Positions 28,501-36,603 of a DNA stretch of 64,000 nucleotides are shown here, piece by piece; the stretch's first letter is position 1, and the number at the start of each line of letters is the position of its first letter. A program made the position numbers and the translations under genes. Under the pieces are notes generated by a model, which searched no databases, had not been told where the DNA came from, and saw only the letters and a list, made by a program, of their open reading frames with translations. This DNA comes from Flammeovirgaceae bacterium UBA1842 (GTDB lineage Bacteria; Bacteroidota; Bacteroidia; Cytophagales; Cyclobacteriaceae): NCBI GenBank assembly GCA_002338655.1, contig DDIU01000020.1, forward strand, positions 1 through 64,000, given 5' to 3'.

Positions 28501-28654
28501 TTGTCGTACCCTTAAGTACAACGTTTACTCCAGGTAAGGTTGATCCGTCTTCAACTGACGTCACTTTACCTGACACTGTACGTTCTTGAGCCCACGAATC
28601 GCTGAAAGCGAATGCGAACATCAACATGAAACTAAGTAGTAAAAACTTCCTCAT
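25508..28654 (-). CDS. SusC/RagA-family TonB-dependent outer-membrane transporter (SusC2)
   Basis: A 1048-residue importer with a signal peptide ending in SWAQ-E; a CarboxypepD_reg-like domain (about residues 25-110); a plug with SRIVLRG, PLFVVDGIPINN and ALYGSRAANGVILITTKSG; and a barrel whose last residues are NLGFNINLKF. It heads the operon SusC2-SusD2-lipoprotein-Calx-beta. Its N-terminal 95 residues closely match SusC1, and at DNA level the first 60 or so bases are nearly identical. Two direct repeats lie upstream (28742-28815). Confidence 0.95.
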   Translation of the reverse strand: MRKFLLLSFMLMFAFAFSDSWAQERTVSGKVTSVEDGSTLPGVNVVLKGTTTGTVTDIDGNFKLSVPSEGGSLVFSFIGLATEEVAIGARSVIDIQMSPDVKQLSEVVVTAFGQEREKKALGYSVQNLGGESLTKAKETNIVNSLTGQIAGVQVTNGSGSPGSSSRIVLRGASSLTGENQPLFVVDGIPINNQNLGNAGPFSGADSPNGAADINPDDVESVSVLKGANAAALYGSRAANGVILITTKSGKKTKGLGVSINSSVQFQKPFRLPDYQNSYGGGYDDKTYRWIDGSSGSGGQDESWGPALDNGFHFQQWQDYRADGTFGSPSPWVSHPDNVKDFFETGTIISNNVALSAGSDNTNFRLSVTNMKQDGMIYNTGLERNTIAVSAGAKLSDKLSAETSVNYIKSESDNLPGGGYDNNNPMQQFTWFQRQVDIGALKDYNNLPLSPDGTSAAGTPLDWNTNFNNNPYWILDNNTQGFDKNRMIGNIRLNYQFTDELSLMARTGIDFFTELQNIKRAKNSNDFPNGFYRELDRTYYEYNTDFLLTYDKDINETFGLAVSVGGNLRRENKSRNILTASELEIPGTYTIANASVPIVATSFDSKKEVQSVYGTAQLRFLNAVFLDLTARNDWSSTLPEANNSYFYPSASLSTVITDLIDLQSDILTFAKVRASWAQVGSDTDPYQLLDVYSFRDKWNGNIIEATKGNLLLNPDLKPEITTSIEIGADLKFLDNRVGLDFTYYDAKSEDLIVNIDVSGASGYTSLVGNVGEMTNKGFEVQLYATPIKTNDFQWDLRLNYAKNKSEVVSLGGVDNLRLGGQWNVDVIATPGQPYPSLFGPDFQRDSDGNIIHKNGIPQKDPVSKVLGSVAPDWTGGIVNNISYKGISLGVVVDAKIGGDVYTMTNAWGRYSGVLKETLIGRENGIVGKGVMNIGTDDAPNYVPNNVVVSALDYNHNAFGNSIAAGSVFDASYIKLREITLGYTLPKSLIANTPFQSVSVSFVGRNLALLYSNVPHIDPETAFSNDNAQGIEHAQLPSARNLGFNINLKF

Positions 28655-28741
28655 ATTGTTTTGTTTAGGTTTAATTTATAAAATGTTAATGCATAAACTT
28701 AGAACTAAATTGGCGAAACATAAACTTTTACACTAAAAAAA

Positions 28742-28815
28742 TAACGTATATGGGGGGATTTTCAGAATAATGTTCTCACGTAAATAAAAATTACTAACGT
28801 AATTTGGGGGATGTT
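28742..28815. repeat. Pair of 21-nt direct repeats upstream of SusC2
   Basis: Copies at 28742-28762 and 28795-28815 agree at 17 of 21 positions (TAACGTA, then GGGGG, then AT-rich). They lie 53 bp apart, close to five helical turns, and 88-161 bp upstream of the SusC2 start. A regulator-binding role is inferred. Confidence 0.5.
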
Positions 28816-28822
28816 ATAAAAT

Positions 28823-30745
28823 TCATTCAATATTTACAATTTTAAATTCTATTCTACGATTCAATTGACGATTTTCTTCAGAATCATTGGGGGCAACAGG
28901 TTCGGTTGAGCCAAAGCCAATAAAATCTACCTGAACTGGATTAATGCCTTTATTGATTAGGTATGAGTAAACACTTTTGGCCCTTTTTTCAGATAAAACC
29001 TGATTATATGCATCAGATCCTACATTGTCTGTATGCCCACTGATTTGAATGACAATATTGGAATTGGCTCTTAGAAAGGAGATGACCTTTTCGAGTTCGG
29101 TTTTTGACTTGTCTTCAAGTTCATATTTGTCCGTTTCAAAAAACAGGTTATTCAATTTGGTAGTTGCACCCTTTTTTAATGGCGAAAGTAAAATGTCCTT
29201 TCTCACTGGCATAGGGTTTTCCCCCAATTGATAGGAGAATGTATTGCTTTGAAATAGATAGCCTTCTTTCTCTATATATAAGGCGTATTCCGAACCCTCC
29301 GTCAATACCATTAAATACTCTCCTGTAATAGAATCTGATCCAACTAAAGAAATTCGCTGATCCAGCCTTAAATCATATAATTCGATTTTGGCTTTTAATG
29401 GGACAAGTGTTCGTTCGTCTTTAACATTTCCATATACAAAGGAGGTTTTGAATTCAACTCTTTGAGATTGTGGCATAGTAAACTCATAAATAATGCCTTT
29501 CCTTTCCTTTGAACTATTATCTTCATTGGAATAGTAACCCTTTTCACCATCAGCTGTAATAAATAAGGAAACCTGATCCTTACCATCATTAATTGGTGCA
29601 CCCAGATTCTTTGGAGTACTCCACTCGCTCCCATTTTGATTGGAGTAATAAATGTCAAACCCACCAAAGCCGGGTAGGCCATTGGTTGCATAGTATAGTG
29701 TCTTGTTATTTGGATGAATGAAAGGTGAAACCTCATCACCGACTGTATTTATCCCCCTACCAAGGTTTACGGGTTTAGACCATACATTATTGTCATTTTT
29801 GGTCGAGACCCAAATATCCCTACTTCCTACCCCCCCACTACGATTTGAAATAAAAAATAGGCGTCTGCCATCTGCTGATAAACTTGGTTGGGAGTCCCAT
29901 GCCATAGAATTTACATTTGGCCCCATATTTTCAGGAGTCGACCAGACTTCTCCTGTTTTGGTACTTATATATAAATCACAGCTGCCATAACCTGGGCGTC
30001 CTGCACAAGAAGTAAATATAAGTGTTCTTCCATCTGCTGAAAGTGTGCAGGTACCTTCGTTGTTTTGCGAATTTATATTATCAGAAATCGATTCCGGAAT
30101 CCCCCATTGACCTTTTTCATTTTTAGTGGATATTACCAGGTCCTCATCGTGCTGCATGGTTGTTCCCAATCGCCTAGTGTAAATGATCGATTTTTGATCT
30201 ACAGAAAGCACTGGAAAATACTGCATTGGAAATGCATTGATGGTATCACTCAATGGGCGAGGGTTGAATTCAGCAGCAACTGAAGCATTATCTATAGCGT
30301 ATTGTGCATTAGACTTAATTTTTGTGGCCTCATCTATCCTTGCTTGATTTCTAGGGTTATAAGCCAGATATTTATTTATATAATCAATGGCCTCATTATA
30401 ATTACTTTGCTTGAGATACAGCTCACCAAGCTCAAAGTAGGATGCAGCATTGTTGCCTTTATTAAGGTCTATTACCTTAAGTAATAATGATTCGGCTTTT
30501 GACAGTTCCCCCTTAGCCTTGTATATCACACCTAGTCTAAAGTATGCTTCATGGAAGTTCTTATCCTTGGCTATGGCCTGCTCCAACAAATCAATGGCTT
30601 GTACATATTGTCCTCTAACCCTGAAGTTATCAGCGTCATAATATAAAGCTGCTGCTTTTTTGGAATGCGTGCTCAAACGGCTTTGTGCAGTACCTATCTG
30701 AAAAGCAAAAAGGGTGACAAAAATTAGAGGTAATATATTCTTCAT
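28823..30745 (-). CDS. TPR / PD40 propeller / OmpA-like peptidoglycan-binding protein (PorE-like architecture)
   Basis: A 640-residue envelope protein. In order it has: a signal peptide (LPLIFVTLFAFQIGTAQ); TPR repeats (about 30-155, HEAYFRLGVIYKAKG); PD40/WD40-like blades (about 165-400, repeated ISTKN and SADGRTLIF motifs); a carboxypeptidase-regulatory-like domain (about 435-520); and an OmpA C-terminal domain (about 535-640) with ISGHTDNVGSDAYN and SEKRAKSVYSYL. This domain order is that of PorE, which links the T9SS to peptidoglycan, but the signal has no lipobox and such paralogs are numerous in Bacteroidota. It follows folD by 46 nt. Confidence 0.88.
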   Translation of the reverse strand: MKNILPLIFVTLFAFQIGTAQSRLSTHSKKAAALYYDADNFRVRGQYVQAIDLLEQAIAKDKNFHEAYFRLGVIYKAKGELSKAESLLLKVIDLNKGNNAASYFELGELYLKQSNYNEAIDYINKYLAYNPRNQARIDEATKIKSNAQYAIDNASVAAEFNPRPLSDTINAFPMQYFPVLSVDQKSIIYTRRLGTTMQHDEDLVISTKNEKGQWGIPESISDNINSQNNEGTCTLSADGRTLIFTSCAGRPGYGSCDLYISTKTGEVWSTPENMGPNVNSMAWDSQPSLSADGRRLFFISNRSGGVGSRDIWVSTKNDNNVWSKPVNLGRGINTVGDEVSPFIHPNNKTLYYATNGLPGFGGFDIYYSNQNGSEWSTPKNLGAPINDGKDQVSLFITADGEKGYYSNEDNSSKERKGIIYEFTMPQSQRVEFKTSFVYGNVKDERTLVPLKAKIELYDLRLDQRISLVGSDSITGEYLMVLTEGSEYALYIEKEGYLFQSNTFSYQLGENPMPVRKDILLSPLKKGATTKLNNLFFETDKYELEDKSKTELEKVISFLRANSNIVIQISGHTDNVGSDAYNQVLSEKRAKSVYSYLINKGINPVQVDFIGFGSTEPVAPNDSEENRQLNRRIEFKIVNIE

Positions 30746-30791
30746 AGTAAACTAAACTATGAATCTCTAACGAGAATTACCAGATTAGATT

Positions 30792-31670
30792 TTAAATGGT
30801 GTGGTTGGCCTTTGTTGTTTTAAGGGTATTTAATAAAAGTGAGGCTATTGTCATAGGCCCTACCCCTCCAGGAACAGGGGTAATAAAGGAAGCTTTTTCA
30901 GCCACTTCTTCGAAATCAACATCACCACTTAATACATAACCTCTTGTGTTTTCAGAGGTGGTGATTCTGGTAATGCCAACATCAACCACTGCTGCACCGT
31001 CTTTCACCATATCTGCCTTTATTAACGAAGGTTTGCCCGTAGCTACGATAAGTATATCGGCTTGACGTGTATGGCTGGCCAGATCTTGAGTATGAATATG
31101 GCAAACCGTAACCGTTGCCAATTCATGATATGCCATTATGGTGCTCATTGGTGCGCCTACTGTACGGCTATTGCCCACCATAACACAGTGTTTACCCTTA
31201 ATATCAATTTTATACCTCTTTAATAACTCTACTATTCCAAATGGAGTGGCTGGAAGTAGTCCAGGGTTTTTTGAAGTGATTCTACCATAATTTTCATTTG
31301 TAAAACCGTCAACATCCTTATGGGGCAATATTTTGTCAGTGACTTTTGCTGCTGAAATGTGAGCGGGTAAGGGCAACTGGACAATAAGTCCATCGATGTC
31401 ATTGTCTAAATTGATCCTATCGATTTCGGTCATCAATTTGGCCTCTGAAATTGTTTCAGGGAAATTGAGCAAGGTATATTCAAAGCCCACTTTTTTGCAG
31501 GCCTTGATTTTGTTATTAACATAGGTTTGGCTGGCTCCGTCATCACCAACTAGTATAGCAGCTAAATGTGGTGCTTTATGACCATTTTTCTTAAGAATAG
31601 CAACTTCCTCTGCTATTTCATTTTTAATATCATCGGCCACCTTACGGCCATCTAAAATTGTAGCTGCCAT
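30792..31670 (-). CDS. folD: Methylenetetrahydrofolate dehydrogenase/cyclohydrolase
   Basis: A 292-residue bifunctional enzyme interconverting 5,10-methylene-, 5,10-methenyl- and 10-formyl-tetrahydrofolate with NADP. Signatures are YVNNKIKACKKVG with the catalytic Lys (about residues 51-63), VQLPLPAHI, PHKDVDGF, the cofactor segment VGNSRTVGAPM, and the C-terminal PGGVGPMTIASLL. It starts 10 nt after lepA on the same strand, so the two are probably cotranscribed. Confidence 0.96.
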   Translation of the reverse strand: MAATILDGRKVADDIKNEIAEEVAILKKNGHKAPHLAAILVGDDGASQTYVNNKIKACKKVGFEYTLLNFPETISEAKLMTEIDRINLDNDIDGLIVQLPLPAHISAAKVTDKILPHKDVDGFTNENYGRITSKNPGLLPATPFGIVELLKRYKIDIKGKHCVMVGNSRTVGAPMSTIMAYHELATVTVCHIHTQDLASHTRQADILIVATGKPSLIKADMVKDGAAVVDVGITRITTSENTRGYVLSGDVDFEEVAEKASFITPVPGGVGPMTIASLLLNTLKTTKANHTI

Positions 31671-31680
31671 TGTCTGTCTA

Positions 31681-33465
31681 TCAATCTAGTTTTAAAACTG
31701 CCATAAATGCCTCTTGTGGGATTTCAACATTGCCCACCTGTCGCATTCGTTTTTTACCTTTTTTCTGTTTCTCAAGCAATTTACGCTTTCGGGAAATATC
31801 ACCGCCATAGCATTTTGCCAACACGTTCTTTCGCATGGCTTTTACCGATTCCCTCGCTATAATTTTTGTCCCTATTGAAGCTTGAATGGCTATCTCAAAC
31901 ATTTGCCTTGGGATAAGTTCTCTCAGTTTCTCGCAAAGCCTTCGGCCCCAATCATATGCCTTATCACGGTGAACAATAGCTGAAAGTGCATCCACCTTGT
32001 CACCATTGAGCATGATGTCCAGTTTTACCATGGTAGACTGTCGAAAACCGATCAATTCATAATCAAGTGAGGCATATCCTTTGGAAATAGTCTTCAGTCG
32101 ATCAAAGAAATCAAATACAATTTCTGAAAGCGGCAATTCAAAGGTTAACTCAACTCTATTGGAGGTTAAGTACACTTGGTTTTTTATTATCCCCCTTTTG
32201 TCCATGCAAAGGGTAATAATATTGCCAATGTATTCGGCCTTACTTATTATTTGAGCCCTTATAAATGGTTCTTCTATATGAGAAATGGTATTTGGCTCTG
32301 GCATTTCCGAAGGAGCATTAATTTCCATTTTTGAGCCATTTGATTTAATCGCATGGAATTGTACAGATGGTACAGTAGTGATAACGGTCATCCCAAACTC
32401 CCTTTCAAGCCGTTCCTGAACAATCTCCATATGCAACATCCCTAAAAACCCACAGCGGAAACCGAAACCAAGGGCTGCTGATGTCTCTGGCTCCCAAACC
32501 AAGGAGGCATCATTTAATTGCAGTTTTTCCATTGAAGCCCGCAGCTCTTCAAACTCACTGGTTTCTACCGGATAAATGCCTGCAAAAACCATAGGTTTTA
32601 CATTTTCGAAACCCCGAACTGCAGCACAAGGCCTATCAAAATGAGTGATGGTATCACCCACTTTAACTTCCTTAGCGACTTTAATGCCAGATATGATATA
32701 ACCAACATTACCTGCGCTTATCGAGGTTTTAGGTTCTTGTTTAAGTTTTAAAACCCCAATCTCATCCGCTTCATAGGTCTTTCCCGTATGGACAAACTTA
32801 ACTTTTTCACCCTTTTTTAATGTACCATTAAATACCCTGAAATAAACTTCGATCCCCCTAAAAGGATTAAAAACAGAATCAAATATCATGGCTTGTAATG
32901 GAGCGTTTGGATCACCCACAGGAGCTGGGATACGCTTGATGATCTCATTTAATATCTCAATGATTCCAAGCCCTTCTTTAGCACTGGCATGCAATACATC
33001 TTCCCGATCACATCCGATCAAATCCACTATTTGATCTGTGACCTCCTCCGGCATCGCACTTGGAAGATCAATTTTGTTTAAAACGGGGATAATTTCCAGA
33101 TTATGCTCCAATGCCAGATACAAATTTGATATGGTTTGTGCCTCAATACCCTGAGCTGCATCTACAATAAGAAGAGCTCCTTCACAGGCCTTGATAGACC
33201 TGGACACTTCATAGGAGAAATCCACATGGCCTGGGGTGTCTATTAAATTTAATACATAGTCCTCACCCTCAAATTTATAGTTCATTTGAATGGCATGACT
33301 CTTAATGGTAATCCCCCGCTCACGCTCCAGGTCCATATTATCAAGTAATTGAGCCTGCATATCACGGCCTGTTACGGTATCGGTAGACTGCAATAACCTA
33401 TCCGCCAAGGTGCTTTTGCCGTGGTCAATGTGAGCTATAATACAAAAATTCCTTATGTTTTTCAT
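31681..33465 (-). CDS. lepA: Elongation factor 4 (LepA)
   Basis: A 594-residue translational GTPase that acts on stalled or mis-translocated ribosomes. The G1 motif AHIDHGKSTLADRLL, G3 DTPGHVDF and G4 NKIDLP are all present. The LepA-specific C-terminal domain includes YGGDISRKRKLLEKQKKGKKRM. A TACTTTTG -7-like element (complement of 33502-33509) lies about 37 nt upstream of the ATG. Confidence 0.97.
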   Translation of the reverse strand: MKNIRNFCIIAHIDHGKSTLADRLLQSTDTVTGRDMQAQLLDNMDLERERGITIKSHAIQMNYKFEGEDYVLNLIDTPGHVDFSYEVSRSIKACEGALLIVDAAQGIEAQTISNLYLALEHNLEIIPVLNKIDLPSAMPEEVTDQIVDLIGCDREDVLHASAKEGLGIIEILNEIIKRIPAPVGDPNAPLQAMIFDSVFNPFRGIEVYFRVFNGTLKKGEKVKFVHTGKTYEADEIGVLKLKQEPKTSISAGNVGYIISGIKVAKEVKVGDTITHFDRPCAAVRGFENVKPMVFAGIYPVETSEFEELRASMEKLQLNDASLVWEPETSAALGFGFRCGFLGMLHMEIVQERLEREFGMTVITTVPSVQFHAIKSNGSKMEINAPSEMPEPNTISHIEEPFIRAQIISKAEYIGNIITLCMDKRGIIKNQVYLTSNRVELTFELPLSEIVFDFFDRLKTISKGYASLDYELIGFRQSTMVKLDIMLNGDKVDALSAIVHRDKAYDWGRRLCEKLRELIPRQMFEIAIQASIGTKIIARESVKAMRKNVLAKCYGGDISRKRKLLEKQKKGKKRMRQVGNVEIPQEAFMAVLKLD

Positions 33466-33564
33466 CTAGAAACTATTCCCTTAACTTCGAATTTTGAAGT
33501 GCAAAAGTAGTCAATAATTGACTCTAAAAGAATATTGCCCCTAAACATATATTTAAGACCGAAG

Positions 33565-34098
33565 ATGAATATTGCTAACCGTAAAAAACAAAACAATATT
33601 GCTGAATATATTATTCACATGTATCAAACCGAAGATTTGATAAGGGCATTTGAATTTGATATTGAAAAAATAAAGGAGTTTGTGATAAAAAATATTCCTG
33701 AAAATGAGGATTCAAAAGCAGATTTAGCAGCTTGGTATGAGGCTCAACTCAATGCGATAAAATCACAGGGAATAGAAAAATCAGGCCATTTAAAAGAACT
33801 CAATGAAATAGTTGCAGAACTAAATTCCCTGAAAGATAAACTTATAAAGACCGATGAAACGTTCAATAAAACTTACCAAAGTGCCAAACCCTTTATTGAT
33901 AAATCAATAGGATTATCAAAAGGCCAAATTACTGATGAAATTCAAATCTGTTTGAACGGTATTTATGGCCTCTTATTACTGAGAATGAATGGCCAACATG
34001 TGCCTAACGAGCTAATGGAAAGCCTTAATCACTTCGGGGATGTACTCTCCTACCTTAGCTACAAATACAAACAAGGTCAGTTTTTACAAGATAATTAA
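33565..34098 (+). CDS. Conserved hypothetical protein, DUF4924-like
   Basis: A 177-residue, mostly helical cytosolic protein without signal or membrane segment. The sequence (NIAEYIIHMYQTEDLIRAF at the start, GIYGLLLLRMNGQ near the end) matches my recollection of DUF4924, a Bacteroidota-restricted family of unknown function. ATG 33565 follows an A/G-rich stretch and is preferred over an upstream in-frame TTG. It is transcribed divergently from lepA. Its stop codon lies within a 7-nt-phased repeat. Confidence 0.75.
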   Translation: MNIANRKKQNNIAEYIIHMYQTEDLIRAFEFDIEKIKEFVIKNIPENEDSKADLAAWYEAQLNAIKSQGIEKSGHLKELNEIVAELNSLKDKLIKTDETFNKTYQSAKPFIDKSIGLSKGQITDEIQICLNGIYGLLLLRMNGQHVPNELMESLNHFGDVLSYLSYKYKQGQFLQDN

Positions 34099-34144
34099 TG
34101 GTTAATCGTTAATGGTTAACCGTAGATGGTTAATGGTTAATTGA
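34096..34144. repeat. Degenerate heptamer array, seven units
   Basis: Consecutive 7-mers TAATGGT, TAATCGT, TAATGGT, TAACCGT, AGATGGT, TAATGGT and TAATTGA fill 34096-34144 without a phase change. The array includes the stop codons of both convergent neighbours. Confidence 0.8.
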
Positions 34145-35413
34145 TTTATAAACAATCCCGCCCTTCATCACAAAGGTCACATGCTCCATAGTTTTGATAT
34201 TCTCCAAAGGATTTTCATCTACAGCCACTATATCTGCTAGTTTGCCCTTTTCCAATGAACCTAATTGGTCATCAATTTTGAGCATGATAGCTGAAGTCAT
34301 TGTAGCCGACTTGATAGCTTCCATTGGAGGCATTCCAACTTCAACCATATAGCCGAACTCCTTACCATTTTCACCGTGATTGAAAACTCCTGCATCGGTA
34401 CCAAAGGCTATTTTAACCCCTGCTTTATAGGCCTCTGCAAATGTCTGCTGTATTTTGGGGCCTATCGCCAATGCCTTGGGTACGATTATATCAGGATAAT
34501 AACCCGGAATTTTGGCCAATGCTTCCACTGACTTTCCTGCTGTAATGGTAGGCACATAGTACGTTCCTTTCTTTTTCATTAATTCCATTATTTCGGGCGT
34601 CATCAAGGTACCATGTTCAATGGAAGTAATTCCCGCCTCTACAGCTCGCTTCATTCCTTCTGCACCATGGGCATGGGCCGCAGTGATCATACCATACTCA
34701 TTGGCAGTTTCAACAATTGCCTTTAATTCATCCATATCAAATTGTGGTCCCGACCCATCTTTGGCAACGCTAAGTACCCCTCCTGTTGCTGTGATCTTTA
34801 TGACGTCAGCACCATCTTTATACCTTTGCCTTACGGCCTTCCTCGCTTCAAATGGCCCATTGATTACCCCTTCCTTAGGTCCTGGGTCACCCATCAAATC
34901 TTCTCTGTATCCGTTAGTCGGGTCAGCATGGCCTCCCGTAGTGGCAATAGCTTTGCCAGCCGTATAAATTCTAGGGCCTTTAACTTTACCCGCATCAACC
35001 GCCTTTCTTAAAGAAATATTTACTCCACTACCCCCTAAGTCCCGAACTGTCGTAAACCCTGCCATCAAGGTTTTTTCTGCATAGACAGCTGCATCATAGG
35101 CGATATCCGCGCTATTTTTAGTGAACTCATCGATATAACTGCTCGGGCTTGATTCCCCCTCCAAGTGCACATGCATGTCCATCAGGCCAGGCATAACCGT
35201 TTTATTCTTTAGGTCAATAATGGTATCTCCGTTCCCTGATTTTAAATATCCTTTCCCTACTGAAGTGATTTTATCCCCTTCAACTACAATGGTCATCTCT
35301 TTTTGGATTTTATCGCTTTTACCATCTATTAAAGTGCCGCAATAAATCAATGTTTTTTGGGCATTGACATAAACAGAAGTCAGAAGCAGTAAAAGGAAGA
35401 ATAATTTTTTCAT
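34130..35413 (-). CDS. Secreted or periplasmic amidohydrolase (imidazolonepropionase/Xaa-Pro dipeptidase-like)
   Basis: A 427-residue metal-dependent hydrolase with a signal peptide (LFFLLLLLTSVYVNAQ). Metal-site motifs of the amidohydrolase superfamily are visible: MDMHVHLEGE (HxH, about residue 80), a Lys-containing VIKITATGG, ITAAHAHG, SIEHGTLM and FGTDAGV. Relatives include imidazolonepropionase-like proteins and prolidases, and the true substrate cannot be read from the sequence. The final residues and stop lie inside the heptamer array. It is 8 nt downstream of the methyltransferase gene. Confidence 0.85.
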   Translation of the reverse strand: MKKLFFLLLLLTSVYVNAQKTLIYCGTLIDGKSDKIQKEMTIVVEGDKITSVGKGYLKSGNGDTIIDLKNKTVMPGLMDMHVHLEGESSPSSYIDEFTKNSADIAYDAAVYAEKTLMAGFTTVRDLGGSGVNISLRKAVDAGKVKGPRIYTAGKAIATTGGHADPTNGYREDLMGDPGPKEGVINGPFEARKAVRQRYKDGADVIKITATGGVLSVAKDGSGPQFDMDELKAIVETANEYGMITAAHAHGAEGMKRAVEAGITSIEHGTLMTPEIMELMKKKGTYYVPTITAGKSVEALAKIPGYYPDIIVPKALAIGPKIQQTFAEAYKAGVKIAFGTDAGVFNHGENGKEFGYMVEVGMPPMEAIKSATMTSAIMLKIDDQLGSLEKGKLADIVAVDENPLENIKTMEHVTFVMKGGIVYKSINH

Positions 35414-35421
35414 GTTTAATT

Positions 35422-36147
35422 TTAATTAGGTTTCAGAACAGCCAGATATTGGTCATTTTCATCTTCATAGATAATTTGAGCCCACCAACCATTTTCTTCT
35501 GCTACTTGCAGTAGCATATCAGGATCAATATACAACCAATTGAACCATTCTCCAATGATATGATTGTACTCATAGCAAAACTTCACCTCCCCAAAATAAT
35601 GATCCGTAGGTTTTTCATCAAACATATAAGAGACATCACTGGAGTCAAATATAACATGACCACCTGGGTTGAGAAGACGCTTTAGTTGATCTAGAAATGC
35701 CTTAGTATTTGCCAATTGACCAGCCAGTCCAAAGCCGTTCATCAACAATAATAAAGTGTCATATTTTTGTCCTAGATCAGCCATAAAGCTAGTATTGATA
35801 ATGTTTTTAACCCCTCTTTCTTTCATAATTGTGCAGGCCATGGTAGACAACTCCAAGGCCGTGACATCAATGTTCAATTCCTGAAGAGGTAATGAATGCA
35901 CCCCGGTTCCTGCACCTATATCCAAGACCTTTCCATTACAAAAAGTTAGCGCAATGCCATCAATGTCCGATAATTCCTCTGCGTCCCTAAAAAACACCTC
36001 CACAGGCATTTCTTCTGGCTCACCATAATTGTTATGTAAGGTAAGTGGTGTAGCTATATTGTGATAAAAATAAGCTTCCAGTGCTGAATCGAACGGGGAC
36101 TCCAAATTATAAAAGGTGTTTTTCAGCTCTTTTTTTAATTTCCTCAA
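35422..36147 (-). CDS. Class I SAM-dependent methyltransferase
   Basis: A product of up to 241 residues. Motif I KVLDIGAGTGVHSLPL lies near residue 75, followed by VTALELS and NPGGHVIFDSSD. The acceptor is unknown. No ATG suits the start: TTG 36147 lies 41 nt inside the upstream TerB-like gene, and TTG 36105 would give a 227-residue form that still keeps the family-like FDSALEAYFYH segment. Overlap with the upstream gene suggests translational coupling. Confidence 0.82.
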   Translation of the reverse strand: MRKLKKELKNTFYNLESPFDSALEAYFYHNIATPLTLHNNYGEPEEMPVEVFFRDAEELSDIDGIALTFCNGKVLDIGAGTGVHSLPLQELNIDVTALELSTMACTIMKERGVKNIINTSFMADLGQKYDTLLLLMNGFGLAGQLANTKAFLDQLKRLLNPGGHVIFDSSDVSYMFDEKPTDHYFGEVKFCYEYNHIIGEWFNWLYIDPDMLLQVAEENGWWAQIIYEDENDQYLAVLKPN

Positions 36148-36511
36148 TGTCTATTTCATGTGCAGGGTCAAGATAAGTGGTTGATACCAGATCGAAAAGA
36201 GCTTCCTCTTTATAGCCCAATTTTTTAAGTACCTGCATACAAAACTTCATTTCTTCTTTATCAATACGGCCATCAATTTTCATTACCATCACTAGATTTG
36301 CCATCAAGGCAATTTTTTCCTCGCGGGATATATTTTCAAGTGATGGGATATTATGATCTGCCTTTGTGTTTTCGATAATCATTTCAATGTCTTCTGATGA
36401 AACATTGTTAGAAGCACCAATCTGTCTAATCAGCTCCAATTCTGCCCCATCTGTTTCACCATCTATTTTGGCCATCATTACCAATATATTGAGATGTGGA
36501 TTATATTTCAT
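36107..36511 (-). CDS. TerB-like (tellurite-resistance/DUF533-type) helical protein
   Basis: About 134 residues from ATG 36511; in-frame ATGs at 36535 and 36544 would extend it to 145. Two repeats of a TerB-type acidic helix-turn motif are visible: MMAKIDGETDGAELELIRQ and VMVMKIDGRIDKEEMKFC. Such domains are cytosolic, probably metal-binding, and found in stress-related proteins. It overlaps the downstream methyltransferase gene and is transcribed divergently from the ACP phosphodiesterase gene. No other ter genes are near, so a tellurite role is not implied. Confidence 0.78.
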   Translation of the reverse strand: MKYNPHLNILVMMAKIDGETDGAELELIRQIGASNNVSSEDIEMIIENTKADHNIPSLENISREEKIALMANLVMVMKIDGRIDKEEMKFCMQVLKKLGYKEEALFDLVSTTYLDPAHEIDIEEIKKRAEKHLL

Positions 36512-36603
36512 TCTTCTTTTATTTAAAGTGATCATAACAATCATGGCAATTTAATGAAATCCTGATAAATAAAAGTCTTAATTTTAAAACTGAACCTCCC
36601 TTT

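Noticed and set aside
36107..36511. Tellurite-resistance operon
   Set aside because: Only one TerB-like domain is present and no other ter genes adjoin.
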